Positions 42,710 through 52,345 of a DNA stretch of 64,000 bases are shown here, piece after piece. The position numbers were made by a program, and so were the translations under genes. Numbering within the stretch: the first letter of the stretch is position 1; each line of letters starts with the position of its first letter. The notes under the pieces are model-generated. The model did no database searches. It worked only from the letters and a program-made list of their open reading frames with translations, and was not told where the DNA came from. The stretch is from UBA965 sp040396955 (GTDB lineage: Bacteria; Chloroflexota; Chloroflexia; Chloroflexales; Roseiflexaceae): the NCBI GenBank assembly GCA_040396955.1, contig JBBAWX010000013.1, positions 1 through 64,000 on the forward strand, read 5' to 3'.

Positions 42710-45700
42710 TTACAGCCCAGCTTTGACCTTGGTATCGACCAAGTTGAGCACGCGCGGGATGATGAGCTCTTGCATGCCTTTGGGGCGCACGCACCAGAAG
42801 TGGGTTTTGGTGGTATCCCAATCGGCGAGCACTTCGGCGGCGCGTGGGCTCATCGTCTCTTTGAGGTGGCGCTGGGTGAGGGCTTTGACGATGCCCTCGT
42901 CGATGTCGTTGAGGCGGCTTGCTTCGGCCATGTCGCCGTTGAAGCGCACGGGGAAGGTGCCATGCGGGTCGTAGATGTAGGCCATGCCGCCGGTCATGCC
43001 GGCGGCCACATTGCGCCCGGTCTCACCGAGGATGAGCACTACCCCGCCAGTCATGTACTCACAGGCGTGATCGCCGGTGCCTTCGACCACGGCCACGGCG
43101 CCACTATTGCGCACCGCAAAGCGTTCTCCGGCGCGACCAGCCGCATACAGCTCACCACCGGTGGCGCCGTAGAGGCAGGTGTTGCCAATGATGGCACTTT
43201 CGCTCCACTCGAAGCGGGCCGCCGAGCTCGGCTTAATGCGAATCAAGCCGCCCGACATGCCTTTGCCCACGTAGTCGTTGGCTTCGCCATCGAGCATGAT
43301 GGCAATGCCCGGTGCCAAAAATGCTCCGAGGCTTTGCCCAGCACTGCCGTGGAAGTAGAGCTTGATGTGTTTGTCGGGGAGCCCTGCACCACCGTGTTGT
43401 TTGGCGATTGCGCCCGACAAGGTGGCTGTAATGGTGCGATCGGTATTGGTGATGGGGTACGAGAGTTGTACGGGTCCACCGCCGTTGAGGGCGGCACTGG
43501 CCTCTTGTACAATCGTCATATTGAGTTGATTGGTGCTCACGAGCGTGTTGGGCTCGCCCATGTAACGAATGGCATCACCGGGTCCGGCGACGAACTGGAT
43601 GAGGCGTGTCAACGAGACATCGTCGCCCTCCCGAGGCAGTTGGCTGAGCAAATCGGTGCGCCCGATGATGTCGTCGAGGCTCCGGGCGCCCATTTCGGCC
43701 AAGAGTTCGCGGACTTCGTGGGCCACATGGAGCAAGAAATGAATTACCTGCTCGGGGGTGCCCGTGAACTTAGCCCGGAGCTCGGGGCGTTGTGTGGCCA
43801 CCCCCACCGGGCAGTTGTTGCTGTGGCAGGTGCGTGCCATGACGCAGCCCTCGGCGACGAGCGCAGCCGTGCCGAACGAGACCTCGTCGGCGCCGAGCAG
43901 GGCCGCCAAAACCACGTCGCGGCCGGTCTTGATGCCGCCATCGATGCGTACGCGCACGCGGCCGCGGAGCCCGTTGAGCACCAGGGTCTGCTGTGATTCT
44001 GCGAGCCCAAGCTCCCAGTTCACCCCAGCATGTTTGATGGATGAAAGCGGCGCCGCTCCGGTGCCACCCGAGTGCCCGCTGATATGCACGACTTCGGCGC
44101 CGCCCTTGGCCACGCCGGCCGCAATGGTGCCTACGCCTGCTTCGGCCACCAATTTGACCGAGACGTCGGCCGCCGGGTTGGTCTGCTTGAGGTCGTAGAT
44201 GAGCTGCGAGAGGTCTTCGATGCTGTAGATGTCGTGGTGCGGCGGCGGTGAAATCAACGAAATACCGGGCATGGTGTGGCGGGTGCGTGCGATTTCATCG
44301 GTCACCTTGGCTGCCGGGATCTGACCACCCTCACCGGGTTTGGCGCCCTGCGCCATCTTGATTTGCAGTTCTTTGGCCGAGGTCAAGTAGCCGGGGGTCA
44401 CGCCAAAGCGCCCAGAGGCCACTTGTTTGATGGTGCTGTTGCGTTCGTTGTGGTAGCGCTCTTCACCTTCACCACCTTCGCCGCTGTTGCTGAGTCCGCC
44501 GAGGCGGTTCATGGCAATGGCGAGAGTCTCGTGGGCCTCGGCGCTGGTGGAGCCGAGCGACATGGCGGCGGTCGAGAAGCGTTTGACGATGGCCTCAATG
44601 GGCTCGACTTCGCTGATGTCGACGGGTGTTCCTAGCTGATGAATCCGCAACCAGTCGCGGATTTCGCTTTTGCGTTGGGCCACGAGTGCGCTGTAACTCT
44701 GGTAGGTGTCGTAGTCACCGCCGTTGGCCGCTTTTTGCAGGGCATGGACAATGGCCGGTGCAAACGCATGGTACTCGCCATCCTTTTTAAATTTGTAGTA
44801 GCCCGGATTGGCGAGGGCGGTGCGTGATGCCACGAGTGGCAGACGACTCGCAAATGCTACATCGTGATGTTCAAGCACCATGGCGCCGAGGCGGCGCAGG
44901 TTGTGGCCACCGAGGCGAGTAGGCACGCCTGCGAAGCAGAGATCGGTGACGTCGTTGCTCAAGCCGATGACTTCAAACGTCTGGGCACCACAGTAGCTAT
45001 CGACCGTGGCGATGCCCATTTTTGACATAATCTTCAGCAGGCCTTTTTCAAGGGCATGGACGTAGTGGTGCTCGGCTTCATCGGCAAGCTCGGCCGGTGA
45101 GGCACTACTTTCTTCGGCGGCTTGTTCGCTCTGTTTACCACCCTTGACTTCGTTGCGCTCCACGGCAATGGCACGCACACTTGCGAGGGCCAGCCACGGG
45201 TTGACCGCTTCGGCACCCATGCCGATGAGGCAGGCGAGATGATGGACTTCGCGCATGTCGCCACTTTCGACCACCAAACTGACATGACGGCGGAGACCGG
45301 CATCGACGAGTGCTTTGTGAGTGGCCCCAACCATGAGCAGAGACGGGATGGGGGCCCGGCTGTCGTTGCAGGCGCGATCGCTGAGGATGATGATGCGCTT
45401 GCCTTCGAGTGCTGCTTGGCAGGCCAGCGCACTCACCTGGTTGATGGCATATTTGAGACCACTCGGCCCATGGTCGGCCTTGAAGGTGGCATCGATGGTC
45501 GCACTGGCAAACGCCTGATCGCTGTGGGTGCGGATTGTCTCAAGATGCCCATCACGGAGCACTGGACCGGCCAGACGCAGCAAATGCGCATGCTCGGGAG
45601 TCTCCTCGAGTAAGTTACCACGCCCACCAAGAAGTGTGGCCAGCGACATCACCAACTCCTCACGGAGTGGGTCAATGGGTGGATTGGTGACTTCGGCAAA

Positions 45701-47317
45701 GCGTTGTTTGAGGTAGCTGTAGAGCGGGCGGGATCGCTCCGCAAAAACGCTCAACGGGGTATCGTCGCCCATGGAGCCGACCGGTTCTTGGCCGTCACGG
45801 GCCATGGGGCGGAGCACCACCGACAGCTCTTCGGCGGTGTAGCCGAAGGCTTGCTGGAGTTCGCCGAGCTGAGCGGCTTGTGTCTCTTTATCGCCGTCCA
45901 CGGCCGCAATAGTGCCGTAGCGGGCCGCTGAAGCAGGGGCGAGCACGTGCATCTCTTGGGTCAGCCATTCGGTGTAGGGGCGTCGTGCCGCCAATGCGCT
46001 CTTGATGGCGTGGTTTTCTTCGAAGACACCGCGCCGCAAATCAACGGCAATCATCTGGCCGGGGCCGACTTTGCCCTTGCGGACGATGCGAGATTCATCG
46101 ATACTGACTGCTCCTACCTCGGAGCCAACCACGACCAAGCCGTCATCGGTCAGCAAAAAGCGGGCGGGACGCAGTCCGTTGCGATCAAGGGCGAGACCGA
46201 CCGTCTGGCCGTCACAAAAGACCAAGGCCGCTGGGCCATCCCAGGGTTCGACAATGGTGGAGTGGTACTGATAAAAGGCGCGCCAGCTAGGATCCATGTC
46301 TTTGATGCGCTCCCAGGCCTCTGGCACCAACATGGCCAACGAATGGCGCACATCACGCCCGCCCATGACGAGGAGCTCGAGCACGTTGTCAAGCATCGAA
46401 GAGTCACTCCCACGCCGATCAACGATGGGACCGGTGCTCGCAACCCGCGCCCCAAGATCGGCACGCACCGGCACACTTTCGACGCCGTTCCAGCCTTGAC
46501 CGCGCCAGGCTGCCTCGCGGGCCTGCATCCACATCACGTTGCCTGTCAGCGTGTTGATTTCGCCATTGTGTGACAACATGCGAAACGGCTGAGCGCGCTC
46601 CCACGTGGGGAAGGTGTTGGTGGAATAGCGCTGGTGATATACCGCCACCGCCGACGTATAGTCGGGATCGCGCAGATCATAATAAAAATCAGGCAAATGC
46701 TGGGCGGTCACCAAGCCTTTGTAGATAATGGTACGGTGCGACAGTGACGGGATGTAGAATCCAGGGACGCCGTTGCTCTCAGCAGCTGCCTCCATGTCTT
46801 TGCGGAGCAGGTACAACGTGCGCTCGTAGCGCTGGCCATCAATCACGGTTGATTGCGGCACAATGTACAACTGCTCAATTACCGGGCATGAGTCAGCGGC
46901 ACGCTCGCCCAAGAAATCAGCGTTGATGGGCACGCTCCGGCGGTGTACGATGGTCAGATTGTGCTTGCGAGCGAGATGCTCGAACACCTGGTGCAACGAG
47001 GAACGCACGCTGGCATCGCGTGGCATGAACAACATGGCGACGGCGATATGGCTGGTGTCAACCTGGATGCCTTGGCCGGCCAATTCACGCTGGATCAACG
47101 GGAGAGGCAATTGTGTGAGAATCCCAGCACCATCACCACTTTTGCCGTCGGCAGCAACTGCCCCACGGTGTTGCATGTTGCCGAGCGCCGTCAGCGCCAT
47201 CTGCACGACATCGTGGCTTGCGCTCCCGTTCAGACGGGCCACAAAGCCGATGCCGCAGGCATCGTGCTCAAAGCGTGGGTCGTAGAGACCTTGGGGGTGC
47301 ATGTGGTGTGTGGTCAT
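42710..47317 (-). CDS. gltB: Glutamate synthase large subunit
   Basis: 1535 residues. Domains: class-II glutamine amidotransferase with catalytic Cys21 after a short pro-sequence (EHDACGIGF), central domain, FMN-binding barrel (NSGEGGEGEERYHNERNSTI, AKPGEGGQIPAAKV, SGHSGGTGAAPLSSIKHAG), iron-sulfur cysteines in CVMARTCHSNNCPVG, and the C-terminal GXGXG helix domain. It makes two glutamates from glutamine and 2-oxoglutarate. No gltD subunit is nearby, so ferredoxin may be the electron donor, or gltD is elsewhere. AAGGAG seven bases before 47317 sets the start; the frame extends further up but is not translated. Confidence 0.96.
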   Translation of the reverse strand: MTTHHMHPQGLYDPRFEHDACGIGFVARLNGSASHDVVQMALTALGNMQHRGAVAADGKSGDGAGILTQLPLPLIQRELAGQGIQVDTSHIAVAMLFMPRDASVRSSLHQVFEHLARKHNLTIVHRRSVPINADFLGERAADSCPVIEQLYIVPQSTVIDGQRYERTLYLLRKDMEAAAESNGVPGFYIPSLSHRTIIYKGLVTAQHLPDFYYDLRDPDYTSAVAVYHQRYSTNTFPTWERAQPFRMLSHNGEINTLTGNVMWMQAREAAWRGQGWNGVESVPVRADLGARVASTGPIVDRRGSDSSMLDNVLELLVMGGRDVRHSLAMLVPEAWERIKDMDPSWRAFYQYHSTIVEPWDGPAALVFCDGQTVGLALDRNGLRPARFLLTDDGLVVVGSEVGAVSIDESRIVRKGKVGPGQMIAVDLRRGVFEENHAIKSALAARRPYTEWLTQEMHVLAPASAARYGTIAAVDGDKETQAAQLGELQQAFGYTAEELSVVLRPMARDGQEPVGSMGDDTPLSVFAERSRPLYSYLKQRFAEVTNPPIDPLREELVMSLATLLGGRGNLLEETPEHAHLLRLAGPVLRDGHLETIRTHSDQAFASATIDATFKADHGPSGLKYAINQVSALACQAALEGKRIIILSDRACNDSRAPIPSLLMVGATHKALVDAGLRRHVSLVVESGDMREVHHLACLIGMGAEAVNPWLALASVRAIAVERNEVKGGKQSEQAAEESSASPAELADEAEHHYVHALEKGLLKIMSKMGIATVDSYCGAQTFEVIGLSNDVTDLCFAGVPTRLGGHNLRRLGAMVLEHHDVAFASRLPLVASRTALANPGYYKFKKDGEYHAFAPAIVHALQKAANGGDYDTYQSYSALVAQRKSEIRDWLRIHQLGTPVDISEVEPIEAIVKRFSTAAMSLGSTSAEAHETLAIAMNRLGGLSNSGEGGEGEERYHNERNSTIKQVASGRFGVTPGYLTSAKELQIKMAQGAKPGEGGQIPAAKVTDEIARTRHTMPGISLISPPPHHDIYSIEDLSQLIYDLKQTNPAADVSVKLVAEAGVGTIAAGVAKGGAEVVHISGHSGGTGAAPLSSIKHAGVNWELGLAESQQTLVLNGLRGRVRVRIDGGIKTGRDVVLAALLGADEVSFGTAALVAEGCVMARTCHSNNCPVGVATQRPELRAKFTGTPEQVIHFLLHVAHEVRELLAEMGARSLDDIIGRTDLLSQLPREGDDVSLTRLIQFVAGPGDAIRYMGEPNTLVSTNQLNMTIVQEASAALNGGGPVQLSYPITNTDRTITATLSGAIAKQHGGAGLPDKHIKLYFHGSAGQSLGAFLAPGIAIMLDGEANDYVGKGMSGGLIRIKPSSAARFEWSESAIIGNTCLYGATGGELYAAGRAGERFAVRNSGAVAVVEGTGDHACEYMTGGVVLILGETGRNVAAGMTGGMAYIYDPHGTFPVRFNGDMAEASRLNDIDEGIVKALTQRHLKETMSPRAAEVLADWDTTKTHFWCVRPKGMQELIIPRVLNLVDTKVKAGL

Positions 47318-47385
47318 GGATTCTCCTTCTGCAGGCTGCGCTGGTGCAACAATGCCTATGACCGATGCGGTGGGCGAAAAGAGAC

Positions 47386-47423
47386 AAAAAACCAGCTCAC
47401 ACACGCACGCTGGGTGTGGCTGG
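47386..47423 (-). terminator. Possible leader attenuator of gltB
   Basis: In the 130-base gltB leader the minus strand has CCAGC-CACAC (47423-47414) able to pair with GTGTG-TGA-GCTGG (47404-47392), followed at once by TTTTTT (47391-47386), the layout of an intrinsic terminator. A second CCAGC at 47412-47408 could pair with the same GCTGG, giving an alternative structure. Transcription of gltB might be ended early under some conditions. Stem stability is modest. Confidence 0.4.
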
Positions 47424-47453
47424 TGCTTCATTGCAAATGGTGTTGTGCTCTGC

Positions 47454-47482
47454 ACTATATCGAATTGTGATAAAAATGTCAA
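47454..47482 (-). promoter_or_regulatory. Consensus sigma70-type promoter of gltB
   Basis: On the minus strand TTGACA (47482-47477), a 17-base spacer and TATAGT (47459-47454). Transcription would begin near 47447, leaving about 130 untranslated bases before the ATG at 47317. Confidence 0.75.
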
Positions 47483-47531
47483 GCAATGAATGTGAACACA
47501 TCAATGGTGTGTGATGAAATGATGCCACCAA

Positions 47532-47570
47532 AAAGCCTCAGTGGGTCAGCGCATGCGCTGACCCACTGAG
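47532..47570 (-). terminator. Rho-independent terminator of amt
   Basis: Positions 47537-47570 are a perfect 34-bp palindrome (arms CTCAGTGGGTCAGCGC with 47555-47570), followed on the minus strand by GCTTTTT. It lies 23 bases after the amt stop and separates amt from gltB. Confidence 0.92.
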
Positions 47571-47593
47571 ACCATGAGGAGTGGAGATATTTT

Positions 47594-48826
47594 CTATGCT
47601 TCGCGGTAGGCCGCTTCGCCGTGCTGTGAAGCGTCCAGACCCTCTTGCTCTTCTTGCTCGGTGACACGCAACCCGATGGTCACGTCGATGAGCTTGAGCA
47701 ACCCGAAGGTGACGACTGCCGCATACGCTGCTACGACGACCACGGCGATCAATTGGGTGACTACTTGCCCAGGATTCCCGTAGAGCAAGCCATCGAATCC
47801 AGCCGCATTGACCGAGGTGGTGGCAAATACACCGGTCAGAATGGCACCAACAATGCCACCGACACCGTGTACCCCGAAGACGTCAAGCGCATCGTCAACA
47901 CGCCCACGTACCACGTATTCGACGGCGTAGAAGCAGATCAACCCGGTGACTAACCCGATGATGATGGCAGCCATGGGGGTGACGAATCCGGCGGCTGGGG
48001 TGATACCAACGAGTCCGGCCACGGCCCCTGCAGAGGCGCCGATGACGCTGGGGCGCTTGTGACGGATCCAGCTTGCCGCCAACCAGGCGATGAGCCCGGC
48101 CGCAGCGGCGGTGTTGGTGGTGACCAACGCGCTGGCAGCGAGACCATTGGCGCCGAGTGAGCTTCCCGCATTAAATCCGAACCAGCCAAACCAGAGCAAT
48201 CCAGTGCCGAGGAGGGTGTAGGCGGCATTGTGGGGTTGCATGGGCTCGTTGCCGTAGCCGAGACGCTTGCCGAGGACCAGCGCACACACCAAGGCTGATA
48301 CACCCGACGTGATGTGGACCACGGTGCCACCAGCAAAGTCGAGGGCCCCAAGCTCACGAATCCAACCACCGACGCCCCATACCCAGTGGGCGACTGGTGA
48401 GTAGACGAGGGTTGACCAGAGTACGGCAAAGACGGCGAAGGCGACAAAGCGCTTGCGCTCAGCAAAGGCACCCGAGATGAGGGCCGGGGTGATGATGGCA
48501 AACATCATCTGGAAGGCCATAAATGCGTAGGCTGGAATTGTGGCCGCATAGTCGGGGTTCGGCTCGGCACTGACACCCTGCAAGCCAATCCAATCCAGAC
48601 CACCCACAAACCCGTTGACCGATGGTGCAAACGCCAACGAATACCCCCACAGGACCCAGACCAGACTGATGAGTGCCAAGACGAAAAAGCTGTGCATGAG
48701 GGTCGACAACACGTTTTTTTGCCGTACCAGGCCGCCGTAGAAAAAGGCCAAACCTGGTGTCATGAGCATCACGAGTGCCGTGGAGACCAGTACCCATGTG
48801 GTATCTGCGCCGTTGATTGCGTCCAT
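47594..48826 (-). CDS. amt: Ammonium transporter
   Basis: 410 residues with 11 membrane segments. Family signatures include DTTWVLVSTALVMLMTPGLAF, FYGGLVRQKNVLSTLMHSF, DFAGGTVVHITSGVSALVCA and the C-terminal pore His in DVFGVHGVGGIVGAIL. It imports ammonium. GGGAGGTTCACA precedes the ATG. No glnK/PII gene is beside it, though amt and glnK are often paired. It lies between glnA and gltB, in the same direction. Confidence 0.96.
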   Translation of the reverse strand: MDAINGADTTWVLVSTALVMLMTPGLAFFYGGLVRQKNVLSTLMHSFFVLALISLVWVLWGYSLAFAPSVNGFVGGLDWIGLQGVSAEPNPDYAATIPAYAFMAFQMMFAIITPALISGAFAERKRFVAFAVFAVLWSTLVYSPVAHWVWGVGGWIRELGALDFAGGTVVHITSGVSALVCALVLGKRLGYGNEPMQPHNAAYTLLGTGLLWFGWFGFNAGSSLGANGLAASALVTTNTAAAAGLIAWLAASWIRHKRPSVIGASAGAVAGLVGITPAAGFVTPMAAIIIGLVTGLICFYAVEYVVRGRVDDALDVFGVHGVGGIVGAILTGVFATTSVNAAGFDGLLYGNPGQVVTQLIAVVVVAAYAAVVTFGLLKLIDVTIGLRVTEQEEQEGLDASQHGEAAYREA

Positions 48827-49068
48827 TGTGAACCTCCCAAAATAGCGAAACGTACGAATGCTTGCGCCTCGTATCAGTTGCTATGCCACATTGCACCGCG
48901 ACGATACTCTGCAAATGTATGGATTCGACCAGGCAAACGAATGCAACGTTGCACTGCGCTTGTATGCGACCTGACCGCTGGTCCCGTATTGAAATGGCCC
49001 TATCTGGTGATGGAATGGAGGGGATTGGGGCAGGATGCAGGGTGCACCCCGCCCCAGTGTCAACTCAT
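48827..49068. other. Intergenic region between glnA and amt
   Basis: 242 bases. A GC-rich element near 49020-49070 (GGGGC ... GCCCC on the minus strand) can fold just after the glnA stop but has no T-run. No promoter with good hexamers was found for amt, so cotranscription with glnA or an activator-dependent promoter is possible. Confidence 0.35.
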
Positions 49069-50493
49069 TTAGGCGTCGTAGTACATGGCGAACTCGTACG
49101 GGTGCGGGCGCAACGCCACTGCCACCACGTCTTTGCTGCGCTTGTAGTCGATGAACGACTCGATCAAGTCGGCCGTGAACACCCCGCCCTTGAGCAAGAA
49201 CTCGTGATCTTCTTCGAGTGCGGTCAAGGCCTCGGCCAAGCTCCCTGGCGTGCTGGCAATGCCGGCCTTTTCTTCGGCTGACAACTCGTAGATGTCGGCG
49301 CTGAGCGGCGCAGGTGGCTCGATTTTGTTCTGGATGCCGTCGATACCGGCCATCATCATGGCTGCGAAGGCCAAGTATGGGTTGGCGGTCGGATCTGGGA
49401 AGCGGACTTCGACACGGCGCGCCTTGGGCGAATCCGAGTAGGTCGGGATACGGATGGCCGCTGAGCGGTTGCGCATCGAGTAGACCAAGTTGATGGGGGC
49501 CTCAAAGCCTGGTACCAAGCGGCGGTAGCTGTTGGTGGTTGGCGCACAAATTGCCAACAAGGCTGGGGCATGCTTGAGTACGCCACCGATGTACCAACGA
49601 GCCGTGTCTGACAACAACGCATATCCGTTGGCGTCGAAGAAGAGCGGCTTGCCGTCCTTCCACAAGCTCTGGTGCACGTGCATACCGCTGCCGTTGTCAC
49701 CGAAGATGGGCTTGGGCATGAAGGTTGCCGAATACCCGTGCTCGGCGGCCGTGGTGCGGACCACGTACTTGTACTTCTGCAATTTATCGGCCATCGACAA
49801 CAACGTGTCGAAGCGCATGTCGATTTCACACTGCCCAGCCGAAGCGACCTCGTGGTGGTGCAACTCGATGTCGATGCCGATGTTGCCCATCTTGATAATC
49901 ATCTCGGAGCGGATGTCCTGCAGGGTGTCGGTGGGCGGCACGGGGAAGTAGCCTTCCTTGTGGCGCACATGATACCCCTTGTTGCCACCCTCTTTGACTG
50001 CACCGGTGTTCCAGGCGCCTTCCGGGCTGTCGATGTAGTAGTAGCCCGAGTGTGCGTTCTGGCCGAAGCGGATGTCGCTGAAGAGGAAGAACTCCGCCTC
50101 AGGACCGAAGTAGGCCGTGTCCGCAAACCCCGTGGTCTTGAGGAAATCCTCAGCCTTGCGCGCCACATAGCGTGGGTCACGTGAGTAGGGCTGGCGTGTG
50201 ATGGGGTCGAAGACGTCACAAATCAGTACCAGCGTCGGGATCTTGCAGTAGGGATCAATGAAGGCCGTGCTCGGGTCGGGCAACATCAACATGTCGCTCT
50301 CGTTGATGGCCTGGAACCCTTTGACCGATGATCCGTCGAATCCAAGACCCTCGGTAATCATGTCTTCGCTCAAGCGCGAAGCCGGCAACGAGTAGTGCTG
50401 CCAACCGCCGAACAAGTCGGTGAAGCGGGTGTCGACAATCTGAATGTTCTGATCCTTGATCAGTTGCAGCACGCCTTTTGCGTCCATCGCCAT
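49069..50493 (-). CDS. glnA: Glutamine synthetase, type I
   Basis: 474 residues, the usual GSI length. It makes glutamine from glutamate, ammonium and ATP. Signatures: FTDLFGGWQHYSLPASRL, LGFDGSSVKGFQAINESDM, YFGPEAEFFLFSDI, ATFMPKPIFGDNGSGMHVHQ, NSYRRLVPGFEAPINLVYS and RNRSAAIRIPTYS. A Tyr in the region of the GlnE adenylylation site is present (SADIYELSAEE), fitting the beta subtype. GGAGAGAAAGATT precedes the ATG. Confidence 0.97.
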   Translation of the reverse strand: MAMDAKGVLQLIKDQNIQIVDTRFTDLFGGWQHYSLPASRLSEDMITEGLGFDGSSVKGFQAINESDMLMLPDPSTAFIDPYCKIPTLVLICDVFDPITRQPYSRDPRYVARKAEDFLKTTGFADTAYFGPEAEFFLFSDIRFGQNAHSGYYYIDSPEGAWNTGAVKEGGNKGYHVRHKEGYFPVPPTDTLQDIRSEMIIKMGNIGIDIELHHHEVASAGQCEIDMRFDTLLSMADKLQKYKYVVRTTAAEHGYSATFMPKPIFGDNGSGMHVHQSLWKDGKPLFFDANGYALLSDTARWYIGGVLKHAPALLAICAPTTNSYRRLVPGFEAPINLVYSMRNRSAAIRIPTYSDSPKARRVEVRFPDPTANPYLAFAAMMMAGIDGIQNKIEPPAPLSADIYELSAEEKAGIASTPGSLAEALTALEEDHEFLLKGGVFTADLIESFIDYKRSKDVVAVALRPHPYEFAMYYDA

Positions 50494-50722
50494 AATCTTT
50501 CTCTCCTCGATTACTCCTCAGTGCCGTCTTCATCGTGACTACTTCACGACGCCATCCGCTTCGTTGCAGAACCACCCATCCGCGAAGTGGTCTTTGGTCT
50601 TGCGGTAAGTATAGAATAAACAAATTACCCTCGAAAGGGACGGTACATACGAATTATTGAGAGAGTTTTTGGATGTTTTATCTAATCGTGAATTGTACAA
50701 AATATACAAATTTACATAAAAA
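50494..50722 (-). promoter_or_regulatory. AT-rich upstream region of glnA with possible promoter
   Basis: 229 bases, with the part at 50600-50720 strongly AT-rich. The minus strand has TATACT (50613-50608) with a weak TTTCGA about 17 bases upstream. Such AT-rich leaders often bind global nitrogen regulators, but no known site is matched. Confidence 0.35.
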
Positions 50723-52345
50723 TTAAGGAATGCGTGCTTCAAACTGATCGATGACGACCATGCCACTGCTCCCGACCCCGTTGGGTAGGTCATCGAGTAC
50801 GAAGGCTTCGAGGGTGAATGGGGGGGTCACGTTTTGGCCATCGCCAAGAATCACATCCCAGCTGGGGAAGGTGGCAGGGAGCGATGTGATGACTTGGTGC
50901 CACTGTTCCGGGCCGAGCGGCGCCACAGGGAGTTGGACAATCGTGCCGCGGCTATCTTTGAGCCAGAGTTTGAGCATGGTCGTGCTGTCGTCGCCGTGAA
51001 TCATCATGGTCACTGCCGTAGTAGTAACTGGCAGCGGTAAGGGGCGGCGTTGGCGAAAAACCAGGTACCGGTTGCCGAGCGCAGGGAACTGGTAATCGAT
51101 GCGGAGCGCCTGACTACCGTGCCACACCAATCCGCGCTGCACACTGAGTGTGCCGTACGGTTCGTCGCCCCGCACCCAGTAGCGACGTTGGTCGTCAAAC
51201 GAGCTGACGAGCACGGAATGGAGTGGGGGTGATGGAGGCGGAGTACGGTGCTGAGCCACCCGTTGAAAGGCAGCAAACGCCGGTCGTGTACTCCGAACGT
51301 CGTCGCTACCAGCACCCCAGCGGATGAGGCCATACGGATTGTGTTGCTCGTCTTTGAGCGCATACCAAAAGACGACATCAATGCCACTTTGCCACAGGAT
51401 GGGGATGCCCTGAGCTAAAAAATCTGCCTGGTCGCTATCAGTGCGCGTACCGAGTGGGTCACGATCGCTGACGCCACTACTCCAGCCGACCTCGGTGACC
51501 CAGACTGGGCGTGGCCCGTAGTGCGCAAAGAGCGAGGTGAGCATGAGTTTGGCGTGTGCAAGGCCAGACTGTTGTGGGGCATCGGGATTCACATAGGGGT
51601 GGATGGCGATGATGTCGATGGAGTTCCACAGTCCGGCTTGAGCGGCCGCCATGAGGAAATCCGGATTGAAGGGATTGACACCTGCCGCCACGAGGACTGC
51701 TTCAGGGGCCACTTTGGCGATGGCATTGGCGGTGGCATTCACCAGCGCGGCGTAGGCGCGCGGGTTGGGGCTGGGTTGCCAAAAGCTCGGGTTATCGGGC
51801 TCGTTCCAGATTTGCCAGTGGGTGATGAGATGACGATACCGCGACACCGTCTCGGCCGCCCATGTCGCAAAGAAGACGGGATCAGGTGCCGCAAATGAAT
51901 TGGCGTAGGGGTCGTCGTGTGGATTGGGGGTTGCCCATCCTGGTGGATGTCCGAGCACGGCAAGAATGTTGATGCCACGGTCTGACAGTTGACTAAATGC
52001 GTCGTCGTAGTACTGCCACTCGTAGGCGTCTGGAGTGCGTTGGATGCGGTACCAGTGGATGTCTTCACGCACCCAGTCGGTGCCGCTCGTAGCGACCTGT
52101 GCCACTGCCGCCGGGAACGCACTCGGCAACTGCCAGCGCGTCGCAATGTGGCTGTTGATGCCGAGTTGTTGCAAACTGGTCGGTACCGCAATCGGCGTGG
52201 GGAGGACGAACGGACAGCGGGGGAGCAGTGCACTTAGTAGGACGAAGATGGAGAGCCAGCGCCAATTCCGCCTAAGGGACGGATGCTCGTGCGTCGACTG
52301 CCACGATGTAGGGTTGGCTTTGGGCATGAATGGTGCCTGCGGCAT
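50723..52345 (-). CDS. Exported glycoside hydrolase, GH39/GH5-like (clan GH-A)
   Basis: 540 residues. A signal-anchor helix (about 29-42) leads to a TIM barrel with both clan GH-A glutamates: acid/base E182 (WQIWNEPDNPSFW) and nucleophile E285 (VWVTEVGWSS). A further conserved strand is IDIIAIHPYVNP. Residues about 375-540 are a beta-sandwich resembling a carbohydrate-binding module (RYLVFRQRRPLPLPVTTTAV, WHQVITSLPATFPS). Substrate unknown. The assumed start overlaps the upstream gene by 74 bases; an ATG at 52327 is an alternative, and neither has a good ribosome binding site. Confidence 0.78.
   Translation of the reverse strand: MPQAPFMPKANPTSWQSTHEHPSLRRNWRWLSIFVLLSALLPRCPFVLPTPIAVPTSLQQLGINSHIATRWQLPSAFPAAVAQVATSGTDWVREDIHWYRIQRTPDAYEWQYYDDAFSQLSDRGINILAVLGHPPGWATPNPHDDPYANSFAAPDPVFFATWAAETVSRYRHLITHWQIWNEPDNPSFWQPSPNPRAYAALVNATANAIAKVAPEAVLVAAGVNPFNPDFLMAAAQAGLWNSIDIIAIHPYVNPDAPQQSGLAHAKLMLTSLFAHYGPRPVWVTEVGWSSGVSDRDPLGTRTDSDQADFLAQGIPILWQSGIDVVFWYALKDEQHNPYGLIRWGAGSDDVRSTRPAFAAFQRVAQHRTPPPSPPLHSVLVSSFDDQRRYWVRGDEPYGTLSVQRGLVWHGSQALRIDYQFPALGNRYLVFRQRRPLPLPVTTTAVTMMIHGDDSTTMLKLWLKDSRGTIVQLPVAPLGPEQWHQVITSLPATFPSWDVILGDGQNVTPPFTLEAFVLDDLPNGVGSSGMVVIDQFEARIP

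Noticed and set aside
42770..43996. A 408-codon open frame on the plus strand
   Set aside because: It lies wholly antisense inside gltB, whose conserved motifs fix the coding strand. Its composition is a mirror of that gene's codon use.
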